DNA from: a virus
Virus record (IMG/VR): IMGVR_UViG_3300031552_000002
Span: 1 to 64,000 of that record
DNA length: 64,000 nucleotides
Direction: 5' to 3' (one strand)
The notes beneath the pieces are model-generated. The model ran no database searches. It was not told where the DNA came from and saw nothing but the letters and a program-made list of their open reading frames with translations. Below, in pieces: positions 63,091-64,000 of the stretch (position 1 is the stretch's first letter; the number at the start of each line of letters is the position of its first letter). The position numbers and the translations under genes were made by a program.

Positions 63091-64000
63091 GGTGCCTTCT
63101 TCCTGCTTCTCCAGGTAGAGGCCCGGGACGCTGCCCGGGACCGGGCGGTGGCGGTGAGGGCTACTGTCTCGCGGCGTTCCCAGGCTCTCGCGGTGCGGCC
63201 CGTGTACCGGCGCCACGCTCTGGCCTGCGCCGATACGGTCCGCGGGGACCGGAGTCTCGTCGTCCGGCCGGGGATCCAGGCGACGAGGCGGTGACGGCAC
63301 CAGGGGTGCATCAGCCCGGCGTCCCGTGCTTCCCGGAGGGTCCCGGCGACGCGGACCGTGCGACCGCTGGTCTCGACGCTGCCCGGGCTGACGTCGTCCA
63401 GGGACAGGATGGCGTTCTCCCAGGGGACACAGCGAGCGCACGGTGACGCTGACCGCCCGACGACGACCAGACTGACCCCGGCTGACCGGCAGGCGTCCGT
63501 GTACTCATCGAGGGCTGCCTGCGCGTAGTGGGCCCGGACCGTTGTCTCAGCCCATGTTGTGAGGCTCCAGCGGCGGCCGGACGTGTCCACGAACACGGTT
63601 AGGCCCCGTGCTGCAGCCCGGTCTAGGACAGCCTGAATTTCCCGTGTCGGGTCGCCGGTGGAACGGCTGATGACGGTGACGGCTTCCAGGTACGTGTCGT
63701 AGAGGGCCGAGGCCAGGCGTTCCTCGCAGGAGCGGAGTGCCGACCGGAGCGCTGTCGCTCTCGGCTCGGCGGCGGGGAGCGTTCCGGGGATGGCCCGTTT
63801 CAGGTCACGTGCCGCGCTGGCCCGCGCTGAGGCTGTGAGGCTACGAAACGCGTTCTCGGCGACGCGTTGGACTCTCGGACCGAGGCCCTGGAGCCCATCG
63901 GAGACCCTACGGCGGGCACGCAACGGGTCCAGGGACCGACGCCAGACGTCGAAGGCCCCGGGGAGAGGCGGGGCGAGCTCGGACGCCAGCCACGCCAGGA
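63087..64000 (-). CDS. capsid maturation/MuF-like minor head protein, partial
   Basis: At least 304 residues; the frame runs off the window at 64000. The MuF-like C-terminal domain shows TTWAETTVRAHYAQAALDEYTDACRSAGVSLVVVG, CARCVPWENAILSLDD and HPWCRHRLVAWIPG, a Cys/His set typical of this family of minor head proteins injected with DNA or located at the portal. The true start lies to the right, in the expected place after portal. Confidence 0.75.
   Translation of the reverse strand, partial: LAWLASELAPPLPGAFDVWRRSLDPLRARRRVSDGLQGLGPRVQRVAENAFRSLTASARASAARDLKRAIPGTLPAAEPRATALRSALRSCEERLASALYDTYLEAVTVISRSTGDPTREIQAVLDRAAARGLTVFVDTSGRRWSLTTWAETTVRAHYAQAALDEYTDACRSAGVSLVVVGRSASPCARCVPWENAILSLDDVSPGSVETSGRTVRVAGTLREARDAGLMHPWCRHRLVAWIPGRTTRLRSPRTVSAQARAWRRYTGRTARAWERRETVALTATARSRAASRASTWRSRKKAP

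Noticed and set aside
46500-64000. Many long plus-strand ORFs opposite the late operon (for example 52693-53958 and 54612-55358)
   Set aside because: High GC leaves antisense frames open. The minus-strand frames give recognisable tail and head proteins with overlapping starts, and the plus ORFs have no ribosome sites or families.
1-64000. CRISPR array
   Set aside because: No regular direct repeats with unique spacers of 25-40 nt were seen. The tandem repeats found (16430, 18307, 19608, 45517) have too few units or no spacers.
1-64000. TraB recognition array (GACCCGGA-type repeats)
   Set aside because: Only isolated matches, such as near 13640 and 27560, were noticed; they are not clustered and a GC-rich sequence gives them by chance.

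Overview
This is a GC-rich stretch of a temperate-type actinobacterial siphovirus genome with plasmid-like features. It could be a prophage, a free phage or a phage-plasmid. The actinobacterial assignment rests on a WhiB-type regulator, a TraB/FtsK-type transfer ATPase followed by a DUF2637-like membrane protein, replication-initiator-like winged-helix proteins of the kind common in actinophages, ReqiPepy6 Gp37-like and Dit-like tail proteins, frequent GTG starts and ATGA/GTGA gene overlaps. I found no integrase, no tRNA gene, no CRISPR array, and no DNA polymerase or primase. The right edge cuts a capsid-maturation-like gene, so portal, capsid and terminase probably lie beyond it.

Layout. 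1-4.5 kb (minus): an overlapping operon of unknown proteins with a strong promoter and a hairpin leader, then a zinc-finger/HTH protein. 4.6-9.6 kb: a resolvase-tail-like protein, a possible DNA-modification group (HTH protein, TET-associated-type glycosyltransferase, ParB-like nuclease), a DnaQ-like exonuclease and DNA-binding proteins. 9.8-17.7 kb: accessory genes in both orientations, many as single-gene units with their own promoter and terminator: acidic proteins, a pentapeptide-repeat protein, a left-handed beta-helix protein, a DNA methyltransferase and a vestigial C5-methylase start. 17.7-19.6 kb: a frameshifted replication-initiator-like gene and two excisionase-like HTH genes. 19.6-26.5 kb (plus): a plasmid-transfer-like block. 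26.5-33.4 kb (plus): pentapeptide proteins, a polynucleotide kinase, a RuvC-like resolvase and a HAD phosphatase. 33.5-42.5 kb (minus): DnaB helicase, WhiB, a secreted Ig-like protein, RecT, a YqaJ-like exonuclease and an Arc-like repressor. 42.7-45.3 kb: an AT-richer HTH gene, a second DnaQ-like exonuclease and a second initiator-like protein. 45.5-64 kb (minus): a proteasome-like hydrolase and, leftward from the edge, head-tail, tail and lysis genes ending in a strong terminator.

Regulation is the most distinctive part. At least eleven promoters share the plan TTGACA-N17-(C)AGTAT or CACTAT, usually with a TGACA...TGTCA dyad over the -10, and most head short accessory units. Three consecutive minus-strand intergenic regions carry a three-way-junction element 34 nt upstream of the start codon, with compensatory stem changes. 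The two initiator-like genes share a leader hairpin that also covaries. These structures, the 86-bp inverted promoter repeat, and the acidic and beta-helical accessory proteins are the best candidates for an undescribed system.
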